Of a stretch of 64,000 nucleotides of DNA, positions 33,700-42,072 are shown piece by piece. The DNA is taken from NCBI GenBank assembly GCA_049315325.1, contig JBMOKJ010000003.1, forward strand, positions 186,001 through 250,000, read 5' to 3'. Numbering within the stretch: position 1 is the stretch's first letter; each line of letters starts with the position of its first letter. This DNA comes from CAXXIC01 sp049315325 (lineage in GTDB: Bacteria > Bacteroidota > Bacteroidia > Bacteroidales > UBA7332). The notes below the pieces were generated by a model. It ran no database searches, was not told the origin of the DNA, and worked only from the letters and a program-made list of their open reading frames with translations. Made by a program: the position numbers and the translations under genes.

Positions 33700-33807
33700 A
33701 TGGCAAAATCGACTGATGCTAAGAAAGCCGTTAAAAAAGAGGCACTTAAAACTCCGAAAGAAAAGAAAGCAGAGAAACTGCTTAAAAAAGCAAACAAAAG
33801 AGATTAA
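33700..33807 (+). CDS. 35-residue Lys/Ala-rich basic protein
   Basis: A very short gene: ATG at 33700, TAA at 33805-33807, encoding 35 residues of which about 14 are Lys (MAKSTDAKKAVKKEAL at the start, KKAEKLLKKANKRD at the end). The composition is that of a histone-H1-like or ribosome-associated basic peptide. Support comes from a near-consensus -7 box (TACATTTA at 33650-33657) and a perfect 18-bp hairpin just downstream. No family is named. Confidence 0.6.
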   Translation: MAKSTDAKKAVKKEALKTPKEKKAEKLLKKANKRD

Positions 33808-33840
33808 TCATTACGCATGCTTTCCCTTTTGAAAATTTAC

Positions 33841-33882
33841 AACGAACCCCGTTTAAGCTGTTTTGCTTAAACGGGGTTCGTT
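33841..33882. terminator. Perfect 18-bp hairpin after the small basic-protein gene
   Basis: AACGAACCCCGTTTAAGC and its exact complement flank the 6-base loop TGTTTT. Only a weak T-rich tail (TTATCTT) follows, so it may act as terminator or as a stabilising 3' structure. Confidence 0.7.
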
Positions 33883-34350
33883 ATCTTAATGCTTCTACTT
33901 ATATCGCAACTGTATAAATTTAGACGCTAATTACACTTCGATATACTTGCGCCGAATGGGGTCTAGTTATTTGTATTCAAATTTGTATTTTTTTATCGAG
34001 CTACAGAATACCTCGAAATCCAGCTGCCATATTTGCCAAATTTATAGTCAATTCTGTATTTATTGTTTTAGAATTGTGATCATGCCCTTAAACCACTTAA
34101 GACGATTTCTGGATTACTAAAGTCAACGGTTTCTGATATTTAATTTCCATTTTTGCAAATCTAAGGTAAAGGGGCCTTATTATTCTACTTATAATTATTT
34201 GTATATCAATGGTCTATTTGGCGATATATTACATCTGTAAGTGTCCCCTTAAGGAGATTTAGGGTCTTCTAAAAAAGGTTTTTTGATAGTCTTATTATTT
34301 TGTGACGAATTAGAGGAAATGACAATGCTTCAATAAAAGAAAATGAGGCT
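33883..34350. other. 468-base region without an intact gene; reading-frame remnant
   Basis: No intact gene is seen. On the minus strand a frame from an ATG at 34150 down to a TAG at 34001-34003 is coherent except for two in-frame TAA codons. It ends in TINLANMAAGFRGIL and could be a decayed gene. Two minus-strand TAnnTTTG boxes (34156-34163, 34037-34044) lie there. A CCCTTAAGG-type repeat is at 34239-34270. Confidence 0.35.
34239..34270. repeat. Dispersed repeat fragment (AGACCCTAAATCTCCTTAAGGGGAC type)
   Basis: On the minus strand the segment reads GACCCTAAATCTCC then TTAAGGGGACACTT. It closely resembles a repeat scattered in Bacteroidetes intergenic regions, with a CCTTAAGG core that can pair. 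Single copy in the window. Confidence 0.4.
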
Positions 34351-35544
34351 TTAATACAATTTTGCCAATGCCTCTTTAACTCTGCGCATAGCTTCAATAA
34401 GTTGTTGATCGGAAGCAGCATACGAAAGTCTAATGCAATTGGGTGCACCAAATGCTATACCACCAACACATGCCACGTGGGCGTTATCGAGCAACCACAT
34501 CGCTAAATCGTTTGAGTTGTTAATCGTGATGCCGTTATATGATTTGCCGAAGTAGTAGCTGATATCAGGGAATAAGAAGAATGCACCTTCTGGCACATTG
34601 ACAGTGAAACCGTGTATATCAGATGTTAGTTTAACCATCAAATCTCTACGACGTTTGAATGTTGTCTTCATAAACTCTAAGCATTCCTGATTGCCTGTCA
34701 GTGCAGCTTCCGCAGCTTTTTGAGCAATTGAGCAGGGTCCAGAGGTGTATTGACTTTGCAATTTATGACAGGCATCGGCAATAGATTGGGGTGCTGCTGC
34801 ATAACCAATACGCCATCCAGTCATTGCATAAGCTTTAGAAACGCTATTGATAATTACAACACGTTCGCGAACATTTTCGAATTGGGCAATGCTTTCGTGT
34901 TTACTCACAAAATTGATGTGCTCAAACACTTCGTTAGAGATAATCAAGATGTCAGGATATTTCGCCAATACACTAGCTAACTCTTTTAGTTCGGTGTGCG
35001 AATGGACACTCCCAGTCGGATTTGATGGTGAGCAGAGAATAATCGCTTTTGTTCTTGGGGTAATTGCAGCCTCAAGTTGAGCTGGGGATATTTTAAAATC
35101 TTGTTCAATTCCTGCGTATACGATTATATTTTTTCCTCCTGCAAGTTTCACCATCTCCGTATAGCTTACCCAGAACGGTGCAGGTAAAATCACTTCATCG
35201 CCAGGTGAGATAGTACTTATAATTACATTGCTTAATGCTTGTTTAGCACCACTGGAAACAACAATTTGCTTGTGTGAGAAGTCGAGGTTGTTATCGATTT
35301 TCAATCGATTAGAGATAGCTTGTCTTAATGTTTTATATCCTGGCACTGGGGAGTAGAACGAGTAGTTGCTATCGATGGCGTCTTTTGCAGCTGCCTTTAT
35401 GTGGTCAGGCGTGAAGAAGTCAGGTTCTGCAACACTCAGATTGATTACGTCTATTCCTTTGGCTTTTAGCTCGTTGCTACGTTGCGACATCGCCATAGTT
35501 TCCGAGGTAGAGAGATTGTTTAAGCGATCTGACAAAAGATTCAT
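34351..35544 (-). CDS. Aspartate/aromatic-type class I aminotransferase
   Basis: A 397-residue PLP-dependent aminotransferase of fold type I, probably aspartate aminotransferase of the Ib group. Visible features are INLSVAEPDFFTPDHIK, YSFYSPVPGYKTLRQAI, the phosphate loop SSGAKQALSN, LCSPSNPTGS, the Schiff-base Lys in SVSKAYAMTGWRIGYAA, and the substrate-carboxylate Arg in PNCIRLSYA. The ATG at 35544 (MNLLSDRLNNLSTSETMAM) is chosen over a frame extension of 15 codons with a non-family N-terminus. Confidence 0.92.
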   Translation of the reverse strand: MNLLSDRLNNLSTSETMAMSQRSNELKAKGIDVINLSVAEPDFFTPDHIKAAAKDAIDSNYSFYSPVPGYKTLRQAISNRLKIDNNLDFSHKQIVVSSGAKQALSNVIISTISPGDEVILPAPFWVSYTEMVKLAGGKNIIVYAGIEQDFKISPAQLEAAITPRTKAIILCSPSNPTGSVHSHTELKELASVLAKYPDILIISNEVFEHINFVSKHESIAQFENVRERVVIINSVSKAYAMTGWRIGYAAAPQSIADACHKLQSQYTSGPCSIAQKAAEAALTGNQECLEFMKTTFKRRRDLMVKLTSDIHGFTVNVPEGAFFLFPDISYYFGKSYNGITINNSNDLAMWLLDNAHVACVGGIAFGAPNCIRLSYAASDQQLIEAMRRVKEALAKLY

Positions 35545-35671
35545 GGTTTTCAGATTTTTGAGTTTGTTTGTGAGTACAAAATAAGTCAAAAAAACGGGTT
35601 TTCCAAAACCTGAGGCAATTAAGCGTTGAATTTGTTTAATTTTTTTTCAGTGAAAGGATTATAAAATAAAA

Positions 35672-35708
35672 ACAAAGAGGGCCGGAATTTATTTCTGACC
35701 CTCTTTGT
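35672..35708 (-). terminator. Intrinsic terminator after the exported repeat lipoprotein gene
   Basis: ACAAAGAGGG pairs with CCCTCTTTGT. On the minus strand TTTTTATTTTAT follows. It lies 7 bases beyond the stop at 35716. Confidence 0.85.
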
Positions 35709-35715
35709 AATACTC

Positions 35716-36543
35716 TTATAACTTAATTGTCCAACTGTTTGTACCATCGCTTACAGTGGCAAATCCATCGCATATGCCATCACCGAAATCAATGGTTAAA
35801 GTCTTATTGGGTCTGGTGATAACTTGTATACCACTCACTACTTGTCGGCAAGCAACACGGTAAATCAGCGGTTTCAGTTCTGTAACGGTTTTGCTCAGTG
35901 TTGCACCTTTTACGTTTGTAAATTGGGATGTTCCCCAAGTTGTAATTCTGTCGTCACGAACCAGAAGTGGACGGTTGAAGTCGTAAATTCTGTACATATC
36001 CGCTTTTCGTGAAGCTGTTCCAGCATTGTCTTTGCGTTTAATTGCAATGTCTTCAACAATGTGAGCTTTTCTTTTGTATTGATCCAACACAAGTTGGAAT
36101 GTTTTCTTAATGGTTCCAGTGACAGTGTCGCCATTAACAATGAAATTTTGGAACGAAACTGTTCGTTCAACATTCAACTTAGAGAAGCTTGTTGATGTAA
36201 TGATGATTTTTCCTGAGCGGGTTTTTCCATCATTCCCAACACAACTCGTTCCGAAATCAATGGTCAGTGATTTAGTTGCGGAAGCCGTGTCAATAGTTAC
36301 GACTGCACAACTTCCAATCCAGTTGTTAGCATCCACATTGGCCGATTTGAGTGAAATTGATTTCATTGCGAGTGCCTCGTCAGTTGTTCCGTCAATCTCG
36401 GTACTGGCTTGTTCCACAGCCTGTTCTTCACTGATGAGTTGGGAATTTTCTGTTTGAGCAATAGACAGATTCTCTGATTTATCGCAAGAAACAAAGGTTA
36501 GAGCGGTAATCGCTGAAACGAATAAGATTAATTTTGTTTTCAT
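35716..36543 (-). CDS. Lipoprotein with internal duplicated domain, unknown function
   Basis: A 275-residue protein with a signal sequence and lipobox ending FVSC (Cys20), so it is a lipoprotein. Two copies of a motif are seen: KSLTIDFGTSCVGNDGKTRSGKI near residue 91, and KTLTIDFGDGICDGFATVSDG near 247. Each begins with a TIDFG strand and contains a Cys-Gly turn. A beta-rich duplicated fold is likely. The acidic Glu/Gln/Ser-rich linker after the Cys is typical of surface lipoproteins. No family recognised. Confidence 0.7.
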   Translation of the reverse strand: MKTKLILFVSAITALTFVSCDKSENLSIAQTENSQLISEEQAVEQASTEIDGTTDEALAMKSISLKSANVDANNWIGSCAVVTIDTASATKSLTIDFGTSCVGNDGKTRSGKIIITSTSFSKLNVERTVSFQNFIVNGDTVTGTIKKTFQLVLDQYKRKAHIVEDIAIKRKDNAGTASRKADMYRIYDFNRPLLVRDDRITTWGTSQFTNVKGATLSKTVTELKPLIYRVACRQVVSGIQVITRPNKTLTIDFGDGICDGFATVSDGTNSWTIKL

Positions 36544-36670
36544 ACGCTAGGGCTATTTTTTATGATTTGAAATTGGGTTAATTGTATCTATGACATAAAT
36601 TTACCGATTTGGTTTAAATGTCCCCTCTTATTATTACAACAAAATTATTGAAAATAGTTTTTTTCTATCC

Positions 36671-37924
36671 CTAAAGTTTATCAGGTTCGTGTTTATGCTT
36701 GAAACTGAAGGCAAACAGAACTGCAACAACCAAGGCATAAATGGCAAATGTCAACCAAATTGAGTGCCAATCTTTGATGCCTTTGTCGTTGGTGAAAAAT
36801 TTATCGATGATTTCACCGCTTGCAATGCTACCAATGATTGAGCCAAATCCGTTGGTCATCATCATAAACAAACCTTGTGCACTCGAACGAATGGAACTGT
36901 CTGTACTCGTTTCTACAAAGAGTGAACCCGAAATCTGGAAGAAATCGAATGCCATACCATACACAATACACGATAGGATAATCATCCAAAGACCTTCGGC
37001 CGGGTTGCCGTAAGAGAAAAGGCCAAAACGGAACACCCACGCAAACATACTGATGAGCATCACATTTTTGATTCCGAATTTCTTTAGGAAAATAGGGATT
37101 GCTAAAATAAAAAGTGTTTCAGATATTTGAGAGATCGACATGATAATCGTCGAATACTTCACCACGAACGAATTGGCATATTCAGGCATATTTTTGAAGT
37201 CGTCGAGGAACGTATCGCCATACATGTTGGTGAGCTGCAATGCAGCCCCAAGCAACATCGAGAAGATGAAGAAGAGTGCCATTTTGAAGTTAGCAAACAG
37301 TTTGAACGCATTCAGCCCAAGCATGGTTACCCAATTGGCGTTTGCTGCGTTTTGTTTGGTAGGCGGGCATTTTGGCAGTGTAAATGAGTAGAGCCCTAAC
37401 GACAATGAGCCGATAGCTGATATGTAAAACTGCATTTCACTCGCTTTGTTACCCGTGAGGTTCGTCACCCACATGGCGATGATAAAACCAACGGTTCCCC
37501 ACACACGAATCGGTGGAAAATCTTTGACCACATCAAAACTGTTTGATTTTAGGGCATTGTAGGTAATGGAGTAGGCGAGAGCGATGGTGGGCATGTAGAA
37601 AGACATAGCCACGAGCATAAACCAAAAGAACGTGTTGGGATCGTTTATCAGTGGGAAAAACATCACTGTTACACCACTTAAAATATGAAGTGTCCCATAG
37701 AGCTTTTCTGCATTCATCCAGCGGTCGGCAACGATACCAAAAATCGTTGGCATCAATATCGATGATATACCCAGTGTGGAGAATATTGCCCCGAATTCGG
37801 CTCCTCCCCAATGCTTTGTCGCAAACCAATAGTTGGCAATAGTAATCAACCAGGCTCCCCAAACAAAAAACTGGAGAAAATTCATTAAAGTCAATCGAGT
37901 TTTCAAGCTAAATATACGCTCCAT
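36671..37924 (-). CDS. Nucleoside transporter of the NHS (NupG/XapB) family
   Basis: A 417-residue inner-membrane protein with about 12 helices of the major facilitator type. It starts LKTRLTLMNFLQFFVWGAWLIT, the classic NupG/XapB N-terminus. IFGIVADRWMNAEKL lies between helices 2 and 3, and FPPIRVWGTVGFI precedes helix 5. It likely imports nucleosides with protons. The exact substrate is unknown. It has its own -7 element and no operon partner. Confidence 0.88.
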   Translation of the reverse strand: MERIFSLKTRLTLMNFLQFFVWGAWLITIANYWFATKHWGGAEFGAIFSTLGISSILMPTIFGIVADRWMNAEKLYGTLHILSGVTVMFFPLINDPNTFFWFMLVAMSFYMPTIALAYSITYNALKSNSFDVVKDFPPIRVWGTVGFIIAMWVTNLTGNKASEMQFYISAIGSLSLGLYSFTLPKCPPTKQNAANANWVTMLGLNAFKLFANFKMALFFIFSMLLGAALQLTNMYGDTFLDDFKNMPEYANSFVVKYSTIIMSISQISETLFILAIPIFLKKFGIKNVMLISMFAWVFRFGLFSYGNPAEGLWMIILSCIVYGMAFDFFQISGSLFVETSTDSSIRSSAQGLFMMMTNGFGSIIGSIASGEIIDKFFTNDKGIKDWHSIWLTFAIYALVVAVLFAFSFKHKHEPDKL

Positions 37925-37974
37925 GATGTAAAATATTTAATGTGTATTTCGGTAAAAAATGGGTTTAAGAATAG

Positions 37975-37982
37975 CAAAATTA
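37975..37982 (-). promoter_or_regulatory. -7 promoter element of the nucleoside transporter gene
   Basis: The minus strand reads TAATTTTG, matching TAnnTTTG. Predicted leader about 45 bases. Confidence 0.45.
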
Positions 37983-38078
37983 ATAAAATAATGCAGCTGT
38001 CGTGCAGATTGCAGCTAAATTTTTCGACTTCCTTAAAACTGTTTAAATCTTTATAGCTATTCTGATTTATTATTACGA

Positions 38079-38124
38079 AAAATCCCGTTTTAGCACTGAT
38101 TTCTCAGATTTAAAACGGGATTTT
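38079..38124 (-). terminator. Intrinsic terminator after ribBA
   Basis: AAAATCCCGTTTTA pairs with TAAAACGGGATTTT around an 18-base loop; on the minus strand T residues follow. It lies 31 bases past the ribBA stop. Confidence 0.8.
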
Positions 38125-38154
38125 GTTTGAAGAATAGTTATAAATGACACAATT

Positions 38155-39363
38155 TTACAGATGTTTTAAGATATGCCCCATTTTATCTTTCTTTGTTTTC
38201 ATATAAAATTCGTTGTGCGGATTGTGTGAAACTTCAATCGACACATTTTCAGTAACTTCCAAGCCATAAGCCTCAAGTCCAATTCGTTTCACAGGATTGT
38301 TCGACATCAAACGCATTTTGCGAACTCCAATTTCACGAAGAATTTGAGCACCAACGCCGTAATCGCGTTCGTCGGCTTGAAATCCAAGATGAAGGTTGGC
38401 TTCTACGGTATCGAATCCGTTTTCTTGAAGCTTGTAAGCTTTTATTTTATTCATCAAGCCGATTCCACGGCCTTCTTGGTTCATATAGACAACTACTCCC
38501 TTACCTGCTTTGTCGATGGTCTCCATCGCTTTGTGAAGTTGATCGCCACATTCGCAGCGTTTGCTTCCGAAAATATCTCCTGTTACGCACGAAGAATGAA
38601 CTCTTACCAAGATTGGTTCATCTTCTGCCCAAGTCCCTTTTATCAGAGCTACGTGCTCTAGTCCGTTCGATTTTTGGCGGAAAGGAATTAGTCTGAACTG
38701 ACCGTAATCTGTTGGCATATTCACCTCTTCTCCTTTTTCTACGAGTGATTCTTTTTGAAGCAAATAGGCTATCAATTTAGCCACAGATATTATTTTCAAA
38801 CCGAATTGTTCTCCGATTTTAATTAATTCTGGCAAGCGAGCCATTGTGCCATCTTCGTTCATGATTTCTACCAAAACACCAGCCGGAAAAAGTCCAGCAA
38901 GTCGAGCTAAATCTACCGAGGCTTCGGTGTGTCCAGCGCGGCGAAGAACACCTCTGTTGCGGGCACGAAGTGGGAAAATATGTCCGGGGCGACCAAGATC
39001 TTCTGCTTTAGTTTTTGAATCGCAAAGAGCTTTGATCGTTTTAGCACGATCATCCGCCGAAATACCTGTGGAGCAGCCGTTTCCAATCAAATCGACCGAA
39101 ACGGTAAACGGCGTTGAATGAAGTGCCGTGTTGTTTGTCACCATCAAATCGAGGTCAAGTTCATCGCAACGCTCTTCGGTGATGGCAGCACAAATCAGTC
39201 CACGACCGTGGCGGGCCATAAAGTTGATGATTTCTGGTGTAATCAATTCGGCTGCTGCTATGAAATCGCCTTCATTCTCACGATCTTCATCATCTACCAC
39301 AATCAGTATTTTTCCATTGCGAATGTCTTCTATCGCTTCTTCGATTGTATTTAACTTAAACAT
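38155..39363 (-). CDS. ribBA: Bifunctional 3,4-dihydroxy-2-butanone-4-phosphate synthase / GTP cyclohydrolase II
   Basis: A 402-residue enzyme supplying both precursors of riboflavin. The RibB half (about 1-200) has VVDDEDRENEGDFI, TAHSTPFTVSVD-like substrate strands and RAGHTEASVDL. The RibA half (about 205-400) has VRVHSSCVTGDIFGSKRCECGDQL, with the zinc-binding Cys triad and VVYMNQEGRGIGL. Both active sites look complete. It is 7 bases downstream of the LptF/LptG-like gene. No FMN riboswitch is possible in that gap, so regulation must come from the shared promoter. Confidence 0.96.
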   Translation of the reverse strand: MFKLNTIEEAIEDIRNGKILIVVDDEDRENEGDFIAAAELITPEIINFMARHGRGLICAAITEERCDELDLDLMVTNNTALHSTPFTVSVDLIGNGCSTGISADDRAKTIKALCDSKTKAEDLGRPGHIFPLRARNRGVLRRAGHTEASVDLARLAGLFPAGVLVEIMNEDGTMARLPELIKIGEQFGLKIISVAKLIAYLLQKESLVEKGEEVNMPTDYGQFRLIPFRQKSNGLEHVALIKGTWAEDEPILVRVHSSCVTGDIFGSKRCECGDQLHKAMETIDKAGKGVVVYMNQEGRGIGLMNKIKAYKLQENGFDTVEANLHLGFQADERDYGVGAQILREIGVRKMRLMSNNPVKRIGLEAYGLEVTENVSIEVSHNPHNEFYMKTKKDKMGHILKHL

Positions 39364-39370
39364 AGTTTGT

Positions 39371-41260
39371 TTAGTTGATTAGGTTTAATAACTCTTTGTT
39401 GATGCGACTGATAGTGGTTAAGTCATTTATCATTCGCTTTTGTTGTTGCTTAATGTAAATATAATACGGCAATCCCAATGGGAAAAATATCCCGATTGTG
39501 ATTCGTACCCATTTTTGTTTAGTTGAGATATTGTATCGCTCTACTGGAAGAATTGGGTATTCTCTCAGTTTAAGATAAACCTGATGTTCGGTTGTATTGT
39601 TCATCTCTTCAATAATATTTTCGAGAATTTGACTTATTTCAACCAATTCGTTTGAGTGAATTCCTTCATTCCAAAAGGCAATATAGTTTGTTTTACGTCT
39701 ATCCTTGAAGTAATTTATGGTTTTCTCTATTAGGCCATTTTGACGATTAACCATTGCGTTGACTGCCTTGACATCGGCATTATACATCACCACTTCTTTC
39801 TTGACTAAATCTCTAGTCATTCGTTTACCGAAAACTCGTTTGAAGAAAAGGGCATATAAATCAGCATTCAGAATCACCGAATCACGAGCCGCTTTATAGG
39901 TTAAGAAAATACCAAGCGGAAGAAAGATGACTGAACTGAGCCAAGTCCCCTCGAGTGGTGGCCAGCGTCCATCACGAGCGAGTTTGTAGCCAGTACTGTC
40001 GAAAATATAGTAAATGATAAAAAGCAAAACCGAGAGTACAACGGGCAGTCCGAGGCCTCCTTTGCGAATGATTGCTCCGAGTGGTGCTCCGATAAAGAAG
40101 AAGATTAAACAGGCGATAGAAAGCGTGAATTTTTTGTTCCACTCGATGTAATGTCGACTGATGGTTTCTTGTTGCGACTTAATGGTGTACTCTTTGAATT
40201 CAAACTCTTGCTTACTTGATGTTGCCGAAGCTATTGCTCTGCTAACTGCCGCACTTCTATTTGTAGGAGTTGCCTCTTCGTATAGGCTATCAATATTTAT
40301 AGGTACAAAATGGGTGAGTGCGACTGAATCTGTTGCCTGTTTAGGCATCGAATTCTTATTATTTAGCGGAATTAGAAAGCCAATCGATCTAGCATTTTGT
40401 TTGATCATACTATCCACGGTAACCTCCATCGAGTCAATTGAATGCCGAAGTTGAGAGATGTTTTTCCCGATGTATTCGTTTTGTAAAAAGCTGTTATCTA
40501 TCCGTTTAAAGTTGGCGTCAAACTCTATCAGAATTTGCTTGGTGGCAAATGTTTCGCGACGATAGGGTACATTTTCGTATGAAGAGCGTTGTTTCTTTAG
40601 GTTTTCGAACGATTCTCCGTTGTAAATCGTGAATACAAGGAATTTCTTGTCATCGGTCATTTTTATGTTTGCAGAATCTGCTGCTATAGCCATCGCATCT
40701 TCAAACCCACGCGAAAAATCGTAAATCATCACATTGCGAAGCATCCCTGTTTTAGGGTCTTTTTTCTCTATGTAGATGTTATAACCACTAATTTGATCGT
40801 AAAATACCCGTTCAGGAATATCTAGTTCAGGTGATTTCTGTCTAACGGAAAGCATCAGACTCCAAAGTTTGACCTGCACTTTGGGCATAACGTTGTTTTG
40901 AAAGAAAAAAGAAGCAATCGCGATAATCACCAATGTTACAATCAACGACCGCATTATACGAATTAGCGAGATACCTGCCGATTTCATCGATAGCAGCTCG
41001 AGACTTTCTCCCAAATTGCCAAAAGTCATCAACGAAGCAAGAAGAATGGATAGGGGCAACGCCATCGGAATAAGGCTCAATGCTGCGTAGAAGAATAGTT
41101 CGCTTAATACCGATACACTCAGTCCTTTTCCTACCAATTCGTCGACATATTTCCACAAAAACTGCATCAATAAAATAAAGAGGCAGATGAAAAATGTCAT
41201 CAAGAAGATGGGCAGAAAAGTCTGTAAAACAAACAGATATAATCTTTTGATGCGGAACAT
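39371..41260 (-). CDS. LptF/LptG (YjgP/YjgQ) family permease, long form
   Basis: A 629-residue inner-membrane protein. The N-terminal half has helices near 8-30, 48-75 and 97-118 of the LptF/G type (LYLFVLQTFLPIFLMTFFICLFI; LLASLMTFGNLGESLEL). A periplasmic beta-jellyroll region follows (about 125-380), then three more helices (about 380-470, IFFFIGAPLGAIIRKGGLGLP). About 160 cytoplasmic residues follow that the E. coli 360-residue proteins lack. LptF/G with LptB moves lipopolysaccharide out of the inner membrane. The extra tail is typical of the Bacteroidetes form and its role is unknown. The ATG at 41260 is used. It is co-transcribed with ribBA. Confidence 0.88.
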   Translation of the reverse strand: MFRIKRLYLFVLQTFLPIFLMTFFICLFILLMQFLWKYVDELVGKGLSVSVLSELFFYAALSLIPMALPLSILLASLMTFGNLGESLELLSMKSAGISLIRIMRSLIVTLVIIAIASFFFQNNVMPKVQVKLWSLMLSVRQKSPELDIPERVFYDQISGYNIYIEKKDPKTGMLRNVMIYDFSRGFEDAMAIAADSANIKMTDDKKFLVFTIYNGESFENLKKQRSSYENVPYRRETFATKQILIEFDANFKRIDNSFLQNEYIGKNISQLRHSIDSMEVTVDSMIKQNARSIGFLIPLNNKNSMPKQATDSVALTHFVPINIDSLYEEATPTNRSAAVSRAIASATSSKQEFEFKEYTIKSQQETISRHYIEWNKKFTLSIACLIFFFIGAPLGAIIRKGGLGLPVVLSVLLFIIYYIFDSTGYKLARDGRWPPLEGTWLSSVIFLPLGIFLTYKAARDSVILNADLYALFFKRVFGKRMTRDLVKKEVVMYNADVKAVNAMVNRQNGLIEKTINYFKDRRKTNYIAFWNEGIHSNELVEISQILENIIEEMNNTTEHQVYLKLREYPILPVERYNISTKQKWVRITIGIFFPLGLPYYIYIKQQQKRMINDLTTISRINKELLNLIN

Positions 41261-41285
41261 AAGCAAACTTCGTACTAATTGCGTG

Positions 41286-41293
41286 CAAAGTTA
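41286..41293 (-). promoter_or_regulatory. -7 promoter element of the permease-ribBA operon
   Basis: The minus strand reads TAACTTTG, matching TAnnTTTG. The predicted start near 41280 gives a 20-base leader, consistent with the ATG at 41260 and against the in-frame TTG at 41266. Confidence 0.5.
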
Positions 41294-41322
41294 GCAAAAA
41301 AGAGTGATAAAAATAACCAAAA

Positions 41323-41706
41323 TCAAGCGCCGATACTTCGTTTGAGTGTCTCGATTTGAGTTTTCCATAGTTCGTGCGTGTCTTCTATCTCATCGGGGAA
41401 TGCAAAATCGGTAATTTCGAGTTCTACTTCACCTGATAGTTCGCCTGTGTTTATCTTCAACTCGAAGTAAAATTTTGTGTTTTCGTCCTCTTCCCACCTG
41501 AAACGAACGAAGTGTCCTTGGCGAATGTGTATCAAATCGGCTTTTTGGGGAGACTTTTGCCAAAGAAAAGTGAATGTCTTTCCATTCACTGAAACATCAT
41601 CGCTAAACCATTTAGACAAGCCGCTCGGTGTGCTGATGTAGGTCCAGAGTAGATTTAAAGATACATTCTTCAGCTCGTATTCGAAGTTGATTTTCTCCTT
41701 TGTCAT
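41323..41706 (-). CDS. START-like / SRPBCC (AHSA1-type) domain protein
   Basis: A 127-residue cytoplasmic protein with a helix-grip pattern: INFEYELKNVSLNLLWTYISTPSGLSKWFSDDVSV, several amphipathic strands (FVRFRWEEDENTKFYFELKI), and a C-terminal helix HELWKTQIETLKRSIGA. It matches the START-like domain proteins widespread in Bacteroidetes, which are relatives of AHSA1. The ligand is unknown. It is separated from the tRNA by a terminator and stands alone. Confidence 0.75.
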   Translation of the reverse strand: MTKEKINFEYELKNVSLNLLWTYISTPSGLSKWFSDDVSVNGKTFTFLWQKSPQKADLIHIRQGHFVRFRWEEDENTKFYFELKINTGELSGEVELEITDFAFPDEIEDTHELWKTQIETLKRSIGA

Positions 41707-41853
41707 TTGGTTATTGTTGTGTATGGTTTAGGGCTCTAATATATGCTATTTTTTTATAACAAATCACCATTTCAGAAAAAATGTGAAAAATTATTTCAAA
41801 TATATTGATGAGTTGGTTTTTGCAATAGAAAATGCTGCAGGGAGAGGTATGCA

Positions 41854-41882
41854 TAAAAAAAAGAGCACCTAAGCGCTCTTTG
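41854..41882 (-). terminator. Terminator of the tRNA-fMet transcript
   Basis: On the minus strand AAAGAGC pairs with GCTCTTT around an 8-base loop, and TTTTTTT follows. It begins directly after the tRNA. Confidence 0.8.
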
Positions 41883-41885
41883 TAG

Positions 41886-41957
<72 letters not shown>

Positions 41958-42072
41958 GTACAAAAGTACTGCTTTTTTTTGAATTTGCAAATTTCCAAAC
42001 TAATTTTTCGCGATTAATGGAGTTTGAAAAGGTGGTTGGCTTATTGTCAGTTGGTTATCCCAAAATAAAAAA

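Noticed and set aside
33486..33797. 103-residue hydrophobic minus-strand open frame overlapping the Lys-rich small gene
   Set aside because: It is the antisense of the Lys/Ala-rich gene (Lys codons read as Phe/Leu) and contains its promoter region. The plus-strand gene explains the sequence better.
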